Program-made: the position numbers and the translations under genes | Notes under the pieces: generated by a model | What the model was told of the DNA's origin: nothing | Database searches by the model: none | Seen by the model: only the letters and a program-made list of their open reading frames with translations | In this document: one piece after another, positions 13,087 to 26,595 of the stretch | How the letters are laid out: each line of letters opens with the position of its first letter | How positions within the stretch are numbered: position 1 is the stretch's first letter | Assembly (NCBI GenBank): GCA_024305405.1 | Contig: JAKNDB010000107.1 | Location: 2,914,001-2,978,000, forward strand | Source of the DNA: Dirofilaria immitis | Taxonomy: Eukaryota > Nematoda > Chromadorea > Rhabditida > Onchocercidae | Reading direction: 5' to 3' | Length of the DNA stretch: 64,000 nt

Positions 13087-14497
13087 ATGATTGATCTGTT
13101 TCAATTTTCAGGAAGTATGTGATCAAGGATTATTATTTAAATTAAAAATGAATTCAATAATTTCACTTCAACTATCGTTTTTCATTCTTATTATTACTAT
13201 GCTAGCAATTTATTTTTTTTCCCTCAGCAATAACTAGAGAATTAAAATGTATCGATTTGACATATTTGATGGAAAAACGTTTACGATATACAGATATTAG
13301 GAAGGAATTGGAATCATCTGAACATGTATGTGAAATTCGAAGAAGTTGTGCCAAATGTTTACGTGAATCAGAAAGCAAAGAAGAATCTGAGCAGAAGACA
13401 GTTGATAGTCAAGAGATGAAAAAAGAAAAAGAAGAAAAAAATAAAGATTTAGACGTCTTGAATCATTTTTGGTTCAAGCGTGATCCAAGCCCACCACCAG
13501 AAAATGAATTAGAAAACCATCTGAATGAGATACGAATACGAACACGAAAGGAAATACATACATTATTGTTTCTCAGCAAAATTGTCGTAAGTTTACATAA
13601 TGACCTATTTTTTATAATTCATGTGTGATAATTAGTAACAATCATATTCGTAGTTCATAGTTCATCATAATAATTAGTAATAATCGTATTCGTAGTTCAT
13701 AGCTCATCGTAATAATTAATATCAGTCATATTCGTAATTCATAGTCCATCATAATAATCAGTATTAGCGTATTCATAATTCGTCTTAATAACAAAAATAT
13801 AAACATTTTTATTCTCGACAAGCTGTTATTTCATTTAATACTTGTTTCCTCAGTATCTCAAAGCATAATTTATATTGAAATATATGTGTTAACTCTCGGG
13901 ATGATTATGTGTTAAAATGCTGAAAAGAATAAAATTCAAAAGATCAGAAGGAACTTCATTGATCGATCAATTAAACTATATGGAATGTGATATAATCCTT
14001 ATCAAACATAATTTATCATTTATATTTTTCTAGAAAGAAGCAAAAATTAATTCGCTGAAGGAGCAAGCAGCAAAGTTAAATGAGAAAGATCAACAAATAT
14101 GGGGCGAATTTATAAGTTCCATTGAAAATAAACATGAAGCTCTCTCGGAAGAACCAAAAGAATATAATAATAATAAAGTAAGTAAATCTATTTTTCAATT
14201 ATTTTCGATTGCTTAATTCAGATTCTAAATTCAGATTCCACTTGTTATCATTAATAAAAGAAATTCTGATGAAAACAATTTGCATAAGCATCTAATTTAT
14301 GATTAATATAAAGCTAAATATATTTATTATTGCAGTTATCAGCACGCTTAGAAGATAATCCAGAATTAGTAGAAGCTATAAATAGAATTAAAGCTGAAAA
14401 AGTTACAAGTGAGACTACTGCAGAGGATGATACTTTTGAATTTGCTACGAAAATCGAGCGACAACTTTTAGTCTTATACCAGGAATTTCTGGTTTGA
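13087..14497 (+). CDS. Gene D: charged, probably coiled-coil protein, function unknown
   Basis: Four exons: 13087-13114 (28 bases), 13228-13586, 14034-14177 and 14336-14497; phases 1, 0 and 0 agree, giving 230 residues without a break. The tiny first exon (MIDLFQFSG) was chosen because it has a strong GTATGT donor, matches the phase of the next acceptor (TTTCCCTCAG), and lies 12 bases after an orphan acceptor (GATAATCAG). The body begins TITRELKCIDLTYLMEKRLR and has a CEIRRSCAKCL segment with three cysteines. A Glu/Lys-rich stretch follows, then HFWFKRDPSPPPENELE, and exon 3 is heptad-like (KEAKINSLKEQAAKLNEKDQ). The end is KIERQLLVLYQEFLV. The intron after exon 2 holds a degenerate tandem repeat. 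No family recognised. Confidence 0.7.
13630..13795. repeat. Degenerate ~45-bp tandem repeat in gene D intron
   Basis: Three to four diverged copies of a unit around ATATTCGTAGTTCATAGTTC followed by ATCATAATAATTAGTAA, with indels. It lies wholly within the second intron of gene D. Confidence 0.7.
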
Positions 14498-15588
14498 CCG
14501 CTTATAAAAATGCGATGATTAGCGAAATAGCATGGGATGAGCCAAATACGCTTATCTTATAATACTACTAAAATTTAATAGCTAGTATTGCGATCATTTT
14601 TCTTTTGAGCATTTTTTCTGCGAATATTATTTATTTCTTGAAATGACGAAAAAGTTTATAAAATTTCATAATCTCGAGAAAAAGTTAATTTCATGCTTTA
14701 AGCATTTGTAGAATAATTGCTGGAAAGTTAATATCTATTCTCGTTTTTATAACAAATTCTTGATTATCCATTATTTCCAGTTGACTTTTGTTATTTATAA
14801 TATAAAACTTATTTATACTTTATTTTGTATAACTTTCGAAATGTTTATTTCATCACTTTAATTCTTAAGAATTTCATGATTTCATTATCGCCAATCTGAA
14901 ATTTCTGATAATTGATAAGTTTTTAATCATATTATTTTCTTTTCAGTATTATTACTGCATTTTTATTCTAAATAAGCTGAAGTGAGAAATGTATTCTTCT
15001 TTAGGAATTCTTCAGCAATTCTACAAGAGAAATAAATTTACTAGAAATTTCCCGAGAATTCTCTAACATTTTCCGAGAATTCTTCAAGAATTTTTCATTA
15101 TCAAAAACATTTTTCTTATCTTTTAATTAATTCACTATTCCTACTTTGATCCAGTTACCGTATCTTTACTTATTATGATAAATAATGATTATCACTATCG
15201 TTAATTCTCTGTAATTTTATAATTTCTTCAGACTGTTTATTGAATTGAAACCTACAATGGGTTTTTAAATTAGATAGTCTAGTATGACAAATAACAAATG
15301 AATTATAATGTAACCTATGAAAGTTCATTCATCTTTGACATACAGCAAAGAATCTTTTATGATATTTTATATTTCAATTTTGAATTTATATCTATGCGTT
15401 AGTTTCTTAATAAAGTTAAATCAAAAATATGTTATCATCGATTTATGAATTCAATTTTTTATTAACCGATAGATTATCTTATATTTATATTATATATTGT
15501 TATTATTATATTTTATTGAATGAATTAATATTTAATTGTTGAACTGATATTTTAATTTCTTTTTAAAGAATCAATTATTTAATTTTAG
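14498..15588. other. Intergenic stretch, gene D to gene E
   Basis: No supported exon. Around 15004-15105 there is a run of related AGAATTCT palindromes (GGAATTCTTC, GAGAATTCTCT, GAGAATTCTTC). It ends at the orphan acceptor TTAATTTTAG (to 15588) that precedes gene E. Confidence 0.45.
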
Positions 15589-15599
15589 ATTTTTGAAGA

Positions 15600-17953
15600 A
15601 TGAGTAAGAAACAATTAGAAGGAAGTAGCAATAAAGAAATTGATGAAACAACAGAAGTTTTGTCTACATTTGAGCCTTTCTTTGAAGCTGGACCAATAAT
15701 TGGTTCAGGTGATTCGTCAATTTCGACAGCTCCTGATGCCTCCTTGGCTGCCCCATCTGACGAATCATTATCAAATCAAGATCCTGCATCTAATGAAAAA
15801 TTCGATCAACCCTAGAAAATGTATCGGTAGCAGAACTTTGGGGACAGTATGTAAAATCCCTAATGATGGCAGTACCATCAAATATGGGACGAGCTAATTA
15901 TGAACGTACCGCAGGATTGGAAGCAGAGAAATATTTGGAAAAAATTCTAAAAATATCACCAGGTTGTTAATTATTTTGCATTTGCTTTTCTTATCAATTT
16001 TTAATAAGAAAAAATGAAATGTAAAAATACGCTATAACAAGACAATCTGTACAAGAAGTGCGTATAACATTTACCCTTTGAACCACAGATATAACTAATA
16101 TTTGACCTTTGAACCACAGATATAGTAACACCTACCTTTTGAACTATCAGGAATAGTAGTATTTTGAAATTTTTCAAAAATCAAAATTTTGCAGCTAATA
16201 TTTTATTATTTAATAAAAATATCTTTAAAGAATTCATCATCTTGCAATTCATATTTGATTCCTTCTTTTCAATCTCATTTCATTTAATTTTTAAATATCA
16301 GCTAATATCATTATAGCATAATGATTATTTATGATAACATACAAATATCAGCTAATATCATTATAGCATAGTGATTATTTATGATAACAAATTGTTGAGA
16401 GAGAAAGATAAACATCACATTTCTGTTATCTCATGCTTTCAAACTTAATTATATAAATATATTGAATCATTGTTACAGTATCACTTAATGCTTTCAGATT
16501 TAATTATATAAATATATTGAATCATTGTTACAGTATCACTTCATGCTTTCAGATTTAATTATATAAATATATTGCAATCCTTGTTTTAATATTCTGTGAA
16601 GTCAAAATGTCTTTTGCTGATGATGACAACCAAGTTTACATATTACAGCAACTTCTTCGACGGATGGAACTGATCCTCTGCAAGTTCCCTGTTTCAATCC
16701 TGAAGAACAGAGTGAAATCAGTGAAGATGAAAAATATAAGGTTGAAATATTAAAAGCAACTAAAGCAGACAACGAACTAATTCGGAATACTGCTGTGCAT
16801 GTAAGAAATTTCTTGAAATTTGTGGGTGTAGGTTGATAGCATTATCAGTTGTACTTTCTTCTATTCTTATGTGAATGATTAATTGTTTTCTCGTCTTCTC
16901 GAGAATGTCCCTCAGGCGTTGTCCAATATTCAACTTCTTCTCGATTACAAATTAAGTTTTTTTTTTATTAAAAATCAAATATTCTTTAATATAATATAAA
17001 AGGAAAGCAATTATTTGTACTTTCTCGATGATGTTACAGAGATTTGGTATATAAATATATTTTTAAGCCTGTTGTTTTTCGTTTTTTGGCTATTTTTAGT
17101 TTCATTATTTTGATTATTTCTCATTTACTAAGGTACTAGGCTACTGGGCCACTAGGCTACGAGGCTAGTAAGACTAATTTCTAAATTAGTAAAGTTAAAA
17201 CAAACAATTACGAAGATCTGAATTAATTATTTAGATTAATTTTACGGGCCTCTGAAATTCTTTTAGTTGCAAGCATTAGTTCTCGTTAGGCGAGGTAAAG
17301 GAGAAGCAGTGGGTTTGAAGGAACTCAGAAAATTTAATACGGCACTTCAAGAAGCAACAGATGTCTATCGTGAAACTATGACCTCTTATCAGGTAAGCTA
17401 GAGAAATCTATCGTAAGGCTATGATCCTTTATCAGATAAGCTAAAACTAAAGGCCTGGACAGATAATTAAATGCTATCATATCTGATTGTAAATTGTGGA
17501 GTAATCGTTGATAGTGTGATGAGCAGAAAATTAAAATTAGACGATTAATCGAGAACTATATCTTCAAGCCATTTCATATTCGATTTCCTACTTTAATAAA
17601 TATATTTTATGATTCAATTTTCAAGAATATTTGATATAGATCATCGGAAATTATGCAAAAATGATGAATAAAGTTTATTTTTCAACTTTTTGATTTGTTT
17701 TACATCCCATTTCATACCGATGAAATGTTTATCTTTACCTTTATTCGATACATTAATTAATATTAATTCAAAAGTGTGAAACTAAATGAATCGGAATAAA
17801 TTCTAGGACAGGTCAAGTGGTCGTATTGGCAATTATCAATATCGTGTAAGTTATGCTGGTAAAACTGAAACTTATCATGCAGATGCAATGCGAAGTTTAA
17901 TTTTGGATCAATTACCGTTATCAGTTCGATTTTTACGGAAAAAACAAAAGTGA
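15600..17953 (+). CDS. Gene E: unrecognised protein with optional 107-bp intron or frame break
   Basis: Exons: 15600-15962 (or 15600-15708 plus 15816-15962), 16649-16800, 17267-17392 and 17807-17953. All downstream junctions are consistent (phases 1, 0, 0). The start follows an orphan acceptor by 11 bases. The product begins MSKKQLEGSSNKEIDETTEV, then an acidic/Ser-rich stretch, then VAELWGQYVKSLMMAVPSNM, KVEILKATKADNELIRNTAV, LQALVLVRRGKGEAVGLKEL and a basic end (LSVRFLRKKQK). Straight reading stops at 15813. Two repairs work equally for frame: splice out 15709-15815 (GTGATT…CCCTAG), giving 226 residues, or add one C to 15810-15812, giving 262. The disputed segment is much richer in G+C than the other introns and reads like protein, favouring the second. 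No family recognised. Confidence 0.65.
16305..16575. repeat. Two adjacent short tandem duplications in gene E intron
   Basis: First a two-copy direct repeat of about 50 bp containing ATCAGCTAATATCATTATAG (copies start near 16301 and 16347). Then nearly three copies of a ~54-bp unit containing TTTAATTATATAAATATATT and ending GTTACAGTATCACTT. Confidence 0.85.
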
Positions 17954-19824
17954 AAAATTGAAAAATGTGCTACATGAAATGAGGGAAAAGAAGACGTAAA
18001 CATTAACTAATTTGAATATCGTAATTCGTTAAAATGTTACGCACTTCTTATTTACATTTTTTTATTAACAGTTGATAAGTTGAGTTGAGTTGATCAAACA
18101 TCTTGCAAAAATCTCGAAATATAAACTTTTTCCCTTTTTTCTTTTTTAAACTATAATCAATTTTGATGAATTCTCTCTTTTTTTTCTCTCATCTTTGATC
18201 CTTTATTTTGTAATGAATGTAGTAGAAGTAACATTTTTAGATAGATATTTTTAATGTTACGGATTACAAATAATACTACAGAAAAGACAATTCTCAAATA
18301 TTATTTGTGCGATTTATTTTTAGCAATGCGATTCAATGCGAATTATTTTTAACATTGCGATTTTTAATCTTTGATTTTTCAACAAATTTTTTCTATCTAA
18401 CGCTTCTAACCTTCAAGAATTTCTAATCTTTCAACATACCGTTTGTAACTTATAGTAATTTAGAGAGATTGAATTTGCATAATATGTATGAATCTCTCGT
18501 TTACTTTGATATACACCTGTTGTGATTCAGAATCTAGGGAAATGTAATTTATGAAGAGATTCTGAAAGAGAAAAGATACAATTATGATTAATGTGAGAGG
18601 TAAAAAAACTACTTTTCAATACAATTGTTAAAACATTCATTTTGTTTATGTTTTTATTCCTTCTTCAATTTGAAAACAAAAAGAAATTTAATTTTATATT
18701 TGTCATTGTTTATTCCCATCTGTTTATTTCAATGTATTTTGAATTTTATTTTAAAAATTAGGTACTATCATATGAAATATGCTGTTTGTTATTTTTATTT
18801 ATAAATGCCATCAATAAATATAGTTATACGATAATTCGTCAATTTATCTTGCAGTGCTTATTATGTAAAAAAAAGCTAATAATCAAATAGATGGACTTTA
18901 AGCTTTAATACTAGGATGATAAGATAACTTCTGGTTGATCATTTGATCAGCATATGAAAATGATTTGCGATTTATTATCACATTGATTTCGCATTTATCC
19001 CTACCAAGTTTAATGTTTATTGACTTTAAATTTATGGTATTCGGTCTTTTCTTATATATTTCAATTGCTTGAAAGCAATCTAATCTTGAGTATTGTTCGA
19101 ATTAACTAGGAACAGAAATTACTTTGGTTTTACCGTTATCTATAAATCTCTCTATTACTATTACCAAAAAATAATTGGAAACAAAATTGCGTAATCGTCC
19201 TTCGTTAAATAAAGTACTCATATAGAAGAACCCAGGATGATTTAATTTTGCTTCATCGATTTACGGAAGCATGAAGGAGAATGCTGTGATTTGGGATCAG
19301 TTGTTTGAGCGGTTGTTCTAATCAATGTCTTTAGAGTAATAGATGAATTGGTTAAGGTGATAATATTTTCATAGAAATGTTTAAAAATTATTTTGGAAAA
19401 AACCCTAATACAATAAAAATAGAATTTATGTTGGTGAATGTACAAACTTTTTCTTATTACGTTATCATTTTTTTTGACTTGTATTGTGTTAACATATATG
19501 AAATCTGGTTTACAGAAGATTGATGGTTTTGATTTATGGTTTATTTTATTAGTATTTGCGATTATAGATCGCTGCTCCATCACTAAATCACTTTCATCAA
19601 ATCATGTAATACAATATTCAGTTTTTTATATTTTTAGGAATTTTAAAAGGTTTTCCTTTTCTCCTGCATTGGTTTTTGAAGTGAAAATAGAAGAGTATAG
19701 GCAGAGCAGTTTGAATTTTAATTAAAATCTTCTTATAAATCTATATATATTAATATTTGGGAAATGCATTCATATTAATTTATTTTGTCACTGTAGGGAA
19801 GATATACTTGAGATACATTGTTAT
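17954..19824. other. Intergenic stretch, gene E to TRAPPC4
   Basis: A 95-codon plus-strand frame at 19438-19725 (start MYKLFLITLSFFLTCIVLTY, a hydrophobic N terminus) and an antisense frame over the same DNA exist. Neither has splice or 5' evidence, so I do not call them. Nothing else supported. Confidence 0.45.
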
Positions 19825-19834
19825 AGGTTGAAAA

Positions 19835-21302
19835 ATGCTGATACACCATGTGTTTATAATTAATCGAGCTGGAAGCTTAATTTACGATTGGGATAGCAAA
19901 GTTGATTGCACAGGTATTGAGAAGACATTTAGTTATCCCTTGGATATTGTTCTTGACATCGTTGATCAGAAGGTCACCGTAGTGTTCGGTGAGCGAGATG
20001 GAATTGGACTCAGGTTTATTCTCCGTTTTTTCATGTTTTGAATTTTAGAGAGAAAATAATGTTTGTCTGAATGGTTAGCAAACTAGTTAGTTTTTAAGTT
20101 ATCAGGAACTCGAAGTATCTTCTTTTGCACTTCTTTAACCTTTTTCATCAAATTTTTAACAGTAACAAGATTTTTTTGAGAATTTTCAAAATATTTTTGA
20201 CTTCTGATGATATTTGATGAGAAAACCATCACTGGTCAAGTTTCAATTGTTTTCAAAGCAAATTCATCAAAAATTTAATTGACGTTAATTCACTGTTGTT
20301 TCAAATTATATGATATATATAATTATATATGATAACAGATGATTCATAAATTAATTCAGATACACAGTGTCTGCAATAAACGGCATCCCAGTGCAAGCAT
20401 GTAAAGTAATGTTTGGCGGTGTAGAGAAGATGGTACTAGATGTTATCCAGGAAGAAGCCAACTATCCCCTTAGCATACGTTTCCAATCGCCAACAATTAC
20501 AACAAATGAAAAAATCATCCTTTCCAGTACATTCCATTCACTCTATACAATCGCTGCTCAGCTGAGTCCCGTTATGAAAAGTTCTGGTATTGAAATTCTA
20601 ACTACGAATCACTTCAAGTAAGCGTGTCTTGATATTTTTTCCTTTCTCTGAATGACTTTTAATATAAGCTTCATGTTAAGGACTTCATGTAATGAAGCTA
20701 TTAGCCTTTCTTTTTCCAAAACTTTCCAAAATACATTTAATACGCTTGCTTTTAAGAATCAGCTGTGAAATTCATGCTGGGTGAATATTTGATAGATGAG
20801 AAACAATTATTTCAAACAAATAGCAACATGAAATAAACATTTTTAAAAATGGCTCGGCAACAATTAATATCTATTCGAAATTCCGGAATTTGTTGTCGTG
20901 GTAGCGGTTTTTCTTATAGATTATCAATGTTGAGTGCATGGCATTTGACCGAAGCAGCTTCTAGAAGTATGATAAAATAATATTCACAAGAAGTGAAGTT
21001 TGTGAAAATATTGCATTGAACCTTGATAGAATTTTATTTTGATACTGTACTATTAAAGAGAGAATATTTTTTAGGCTTTACTGCTTCCAGTCAACTACAG
21101 GTGTAAAATTTGTCGTGGTTGGTTCGTTATCATTGAACAATGGTGTCGATGGACTTTTGCGACGCATTTACGAGCTTTATGCCGATTTCGCTCTGAAAAA
21201 TCCTTTTATTCCATCGATATGCCAATACGATGTCAAAGATTTGATGATGCAATCCGAAATCTCATAGAAAGGCAAGACAAATTTAGTATGTTGACAATTT
21301 AA
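19835..21302 (+). CDS. TRAPPC4: TRAPP complex subunit 4 (synbindin/Trs23 family)
   Basis: Core subunit of the TRAPP complex, which acts on ER-Golgi and Golgi vesicles as exchange factor and tether for Rab1/Ypt1. Exons are 19835-20013, 20360-20617 and 21075-21302 with phases 2 and 2. The product starts MLIHHVFIINRAGSLIYDWD, the longin-fold opening typical of the family, and continues through FGERDGIGLR, YTVSAINGIPV and LSSTFHSLYTIAAQLSP. The third exon reads LYCFQSTTGVKFVVV and IYELYADFALKNPF, the conserved family C-terminal region. After NPF the assembled frame leaves the family and stops early. One more T in the 21204-21207 run restores a family-like MPIRC continuation, a stop at 21300-21302 and a total near 221 residues, about the length of the human protein. 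An orphan acceptor (TTATAG, 19826) precedes the ATG. Identification rests on recalled family similarity; very sure of the family. Confidence 0.93.
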
Positions 21303-22519
21303 AAATTTGCATGAATGAAGTTTTTATTTGTGCATTTAATTCCTCCGACAGCTGTTATTGTCTGGATGTAATTACGTTATCAGAAATATAATTTTCAAAA
21401 ATTATAGATAGATAGATAGAAAACTAATAATGTTATGTTTTCTCATGAAGAAATTTTCTTTTTCTTCTTGAAACTTAAATAAAATTAAAGAAATATTTAT
21501 ACATATCTTTATTTGAATTGGATAAAATTTATGTTACATTAAAATGTCTTTCTTTGATAACACAGCTTAGATAAATCATAAGCTTTATGTTCCGAAAATA
21601 AATAAAAAGTCCTGTACCTCTTGTATTTCTTATTATCTAGAATTGTAAACTTTTCTTGACTTTATTTTTTATGACCAGTAACTCATAGTTTCAAAACTTT
21701 TCCTTTCTTTTAAATTGCTTCAGTTGTCACTTTGTATGGATTCATATTTTTATTAGACTATGTTTTATTTAATAGGAAGCCGTAGTTTGATAGATCTGTT
21801 TTAGATTTAATATGAATTACTTGGGAATTACTCAGCCAAGTAAGATGTGATGTGATATGGATAGTATTATATAGTTCTGCGATTGTTTGCATCCATTATT
21901 TGTATTGTTTTTCTGATTTGATTCTTTGTGAAGTCAGTCATTCCAAAAAGGTGTGCTAATTATGTTTTCATAATTGGTAAGTTGTATATTATTTCTTGCA
22001 TATAAAGTTTTATTTTCAAGCTTTGTATTACTGGTTCGTGGAAACAAAAACCATTTTTTATATTCTTTCTTTTTTTTTTTTAAATTTTTAATGAATTTCA
22101 TGAAGTATATTTATTAACAGTGCGTATTTTTCTTTAACATTTAAGTGGTTTTTGTAACAATTTAGATTGATCTTAACAGAATCGAAACTAATCGACTTAA
22201 AAATTTCATAGTTCAAATGTAGTATTTTCCAAAGTAATTTGGATTAATGAATAGAGATTGTGTAAGATATATATGTCATCTTTACCATGACAATGTGCAT
22301 TGGAAGAATGAATCTCTTCGAAAATACATCAGAATTTGAATACGATAATTATCCGATTTTGATGAAAGTTTGTTTTAACTGAGGATAGGATATGTCAATT
22401 TATGAGATTTTATTAAAATAATTGGCTGTGTAAAGTGGTAAATTTTTGTGATGGGATTGTTGTGGGATGAAATAAATGATATCCAACTAGATGTGAGGAT
22501 TATATAATTTTTTTTTCAG
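21303..22519. other. Intergenic stretch, TRAPPC4 to LAMTOR4
   Basis: About 1.2 kb, A+T-rich with poly-T tracts, no supported exon. It ends with a strong orphan acceptor (TTTTTTTTCAG to 22519). The two genes share a strand and could be co-transcribed, but the spacing is longer than in typical nematode operons. Confidence 0.4.
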
Positions 22520-22563
22520 AATTGATAGCTTATGTAGTGGCAAAGTAAAGATTTGGATCACAT

Positions 22564-23793
22564 ATGGATAGTTTTCATTTCTAAACGATATTCCAGGTCA
22601 AAAAGGATACATTGTGATTTCGAATGGTTCTATTATCATTAAAGTTTGTTTTTTTCTATAGTATTTACATCAAAATTTTCTGACCATGCTTGATTTCTTT
22701 ATTACTTTGTATGTCCACCTGTTATGGATCAGATGCTTTAAATGAAATGACTGAATAAACAGCACTTTTGTAAGCAGTTGTAGAAACGAGATTTTGTTTT
22801 TCTTATTTTCATTAATTTTCGTTATTTTATATAAAGTCTTCTTTATGATATATTAGGATTTTAAGAGTTTATTTTCAGTGGAAATATAAATTATGTGCTT
22901 GTAAATGGATGTAACAAAGAAATTGCAGTCATAATGATAGTGATTTTTTAGTCCTTTTCCGGTTTCCATTGAATAAAAATTAGCGGATATACTTGATTTA
23001 ATACCTTAAAATTTTAGTTGCAAACAGTTTAAAAAAATTGTTCTGTCTGAAGAACAGCTTTTTAATAAGGTCTTTTATCACCATATCATAATTTAAAAAA
23101 GTATTGGTGTATTAAATTTTACATCACGTATCGTTTACTATTCAATATATCAATCTGCTATTGGTCAAATAATGAAATTTCTTCCTATTTTACATTTTGA
23201 TGTTCCAAATAGTTTTTTTCCCTTTGTTTTTATATGCATCTCAATATCTAGAAAATCATTGAAATTTGGAAAAGAAGCAAATAACTTGCATTAGCGCGAG
23301 GAGAAAGAAAAAATTTTTAATGGATTTTATCATTATAATTTTCGTGTGCAGTCACTACTGTCTGACTCTGCTTTCCGAATTTTCAATATCATGTCCAAGA
23401 CATCAAGACACTTACCAAAACGATTAAGAAGTATTGCAAGCTTAGTTGAAATTTCATATGAAGCTTACAAATCATCATTACTAAAATATTAAATCTTAAC
23501 TGTTTGAGCTTCTTGCATTCTCATTTTGATTCTTTTTGCAACCTCGATGTTCCTTCTGAATTAGTTGAAGTTTTTTACAACTTTCAAAAGTAACAGTGTT
23601 TTAGTCAGATGGAGAATTGGAGAATAATGAATCGCTGGCAATGAATGTTCAGAAGATGTTGTCTGTTGGCGAGCCTCTTGCCCATACTGTAGGGAAAATC
23701 GAGAAAATGACCATTGCATATCCAGAGCATAGTATTGAAGTTGTTCGAAGTGGCAAATATGTATTCATTGTGAAAAAAGAACAGTTAATATAA
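22564..23793 (+). CDS. LAMTOR4: Ragulator complex subunit LAMTOR4
   Basis: Roadblock-type subunit of the pentameric Ragulator on the lysosome surface, which anchors Rag GTPases for amino-acid signalling to mTORC1. Two exons: 22564-22643 and 23605-23793, phase 0. Exon 1 reads DIPGQKGYIVISNG, matching the family's IPDQLGYLVL motif. Exon 2 reads SDGELENNESLAMNVQKML, matching the SGDLENDEQ region, then MTIAYPEHSIEVV and GKYVFIVKKEQLI as in family C termini. The ATG at 22564 is in a different frame from DIPGQ; one more T in the 22572-22575 run joins them and gives 89 residues (human about 99). If that T is really absent, an unseen start is required. A splice acceptor lies 45 bases upstream. In the 3' UTR are a small 6-bp hairpin (23799-23816) and an AATAAA signal at 23856. 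Confidence 0.82.
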
Positions 23794-23855
23794 ATAGTTC
23801 GCACATCTTCGTGCGACATTTTCTTATATATGCTTTTAAAGAATTTGTTTTATGA

Positions 23856-23861
23856 AATAAA
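23856..23861 (+). terminator. Poly(A) signal of LAMTOR4
   Basis: Canonical AATAAA 63 bases after the LAMTOR4 stop codon. Confidence 0.6.

Positions 23862-26595
<2,734 letters not shown>

Noticed and set aside
13137..13240. Signal-peptide-like frame MNSIISLQLSFFILIITMLA
   Set aside because: Lies in the first intron of gene D and stops immediately; the 28-base exon at 13087 explains the junction.
16609..16755. 48-codon frame starting ATGTCTTTTGCTGATGATGA
   Set aside because: Overlaps the well-supported gene E exon at 16649 in another frame and has no signals of its own.
19438..19725. 95-codon plus-strand frame with hydrophobic start
   Set aside because: No promoter or splice evidence, an equally long antisense frame over the same DNA; kept only as a note.
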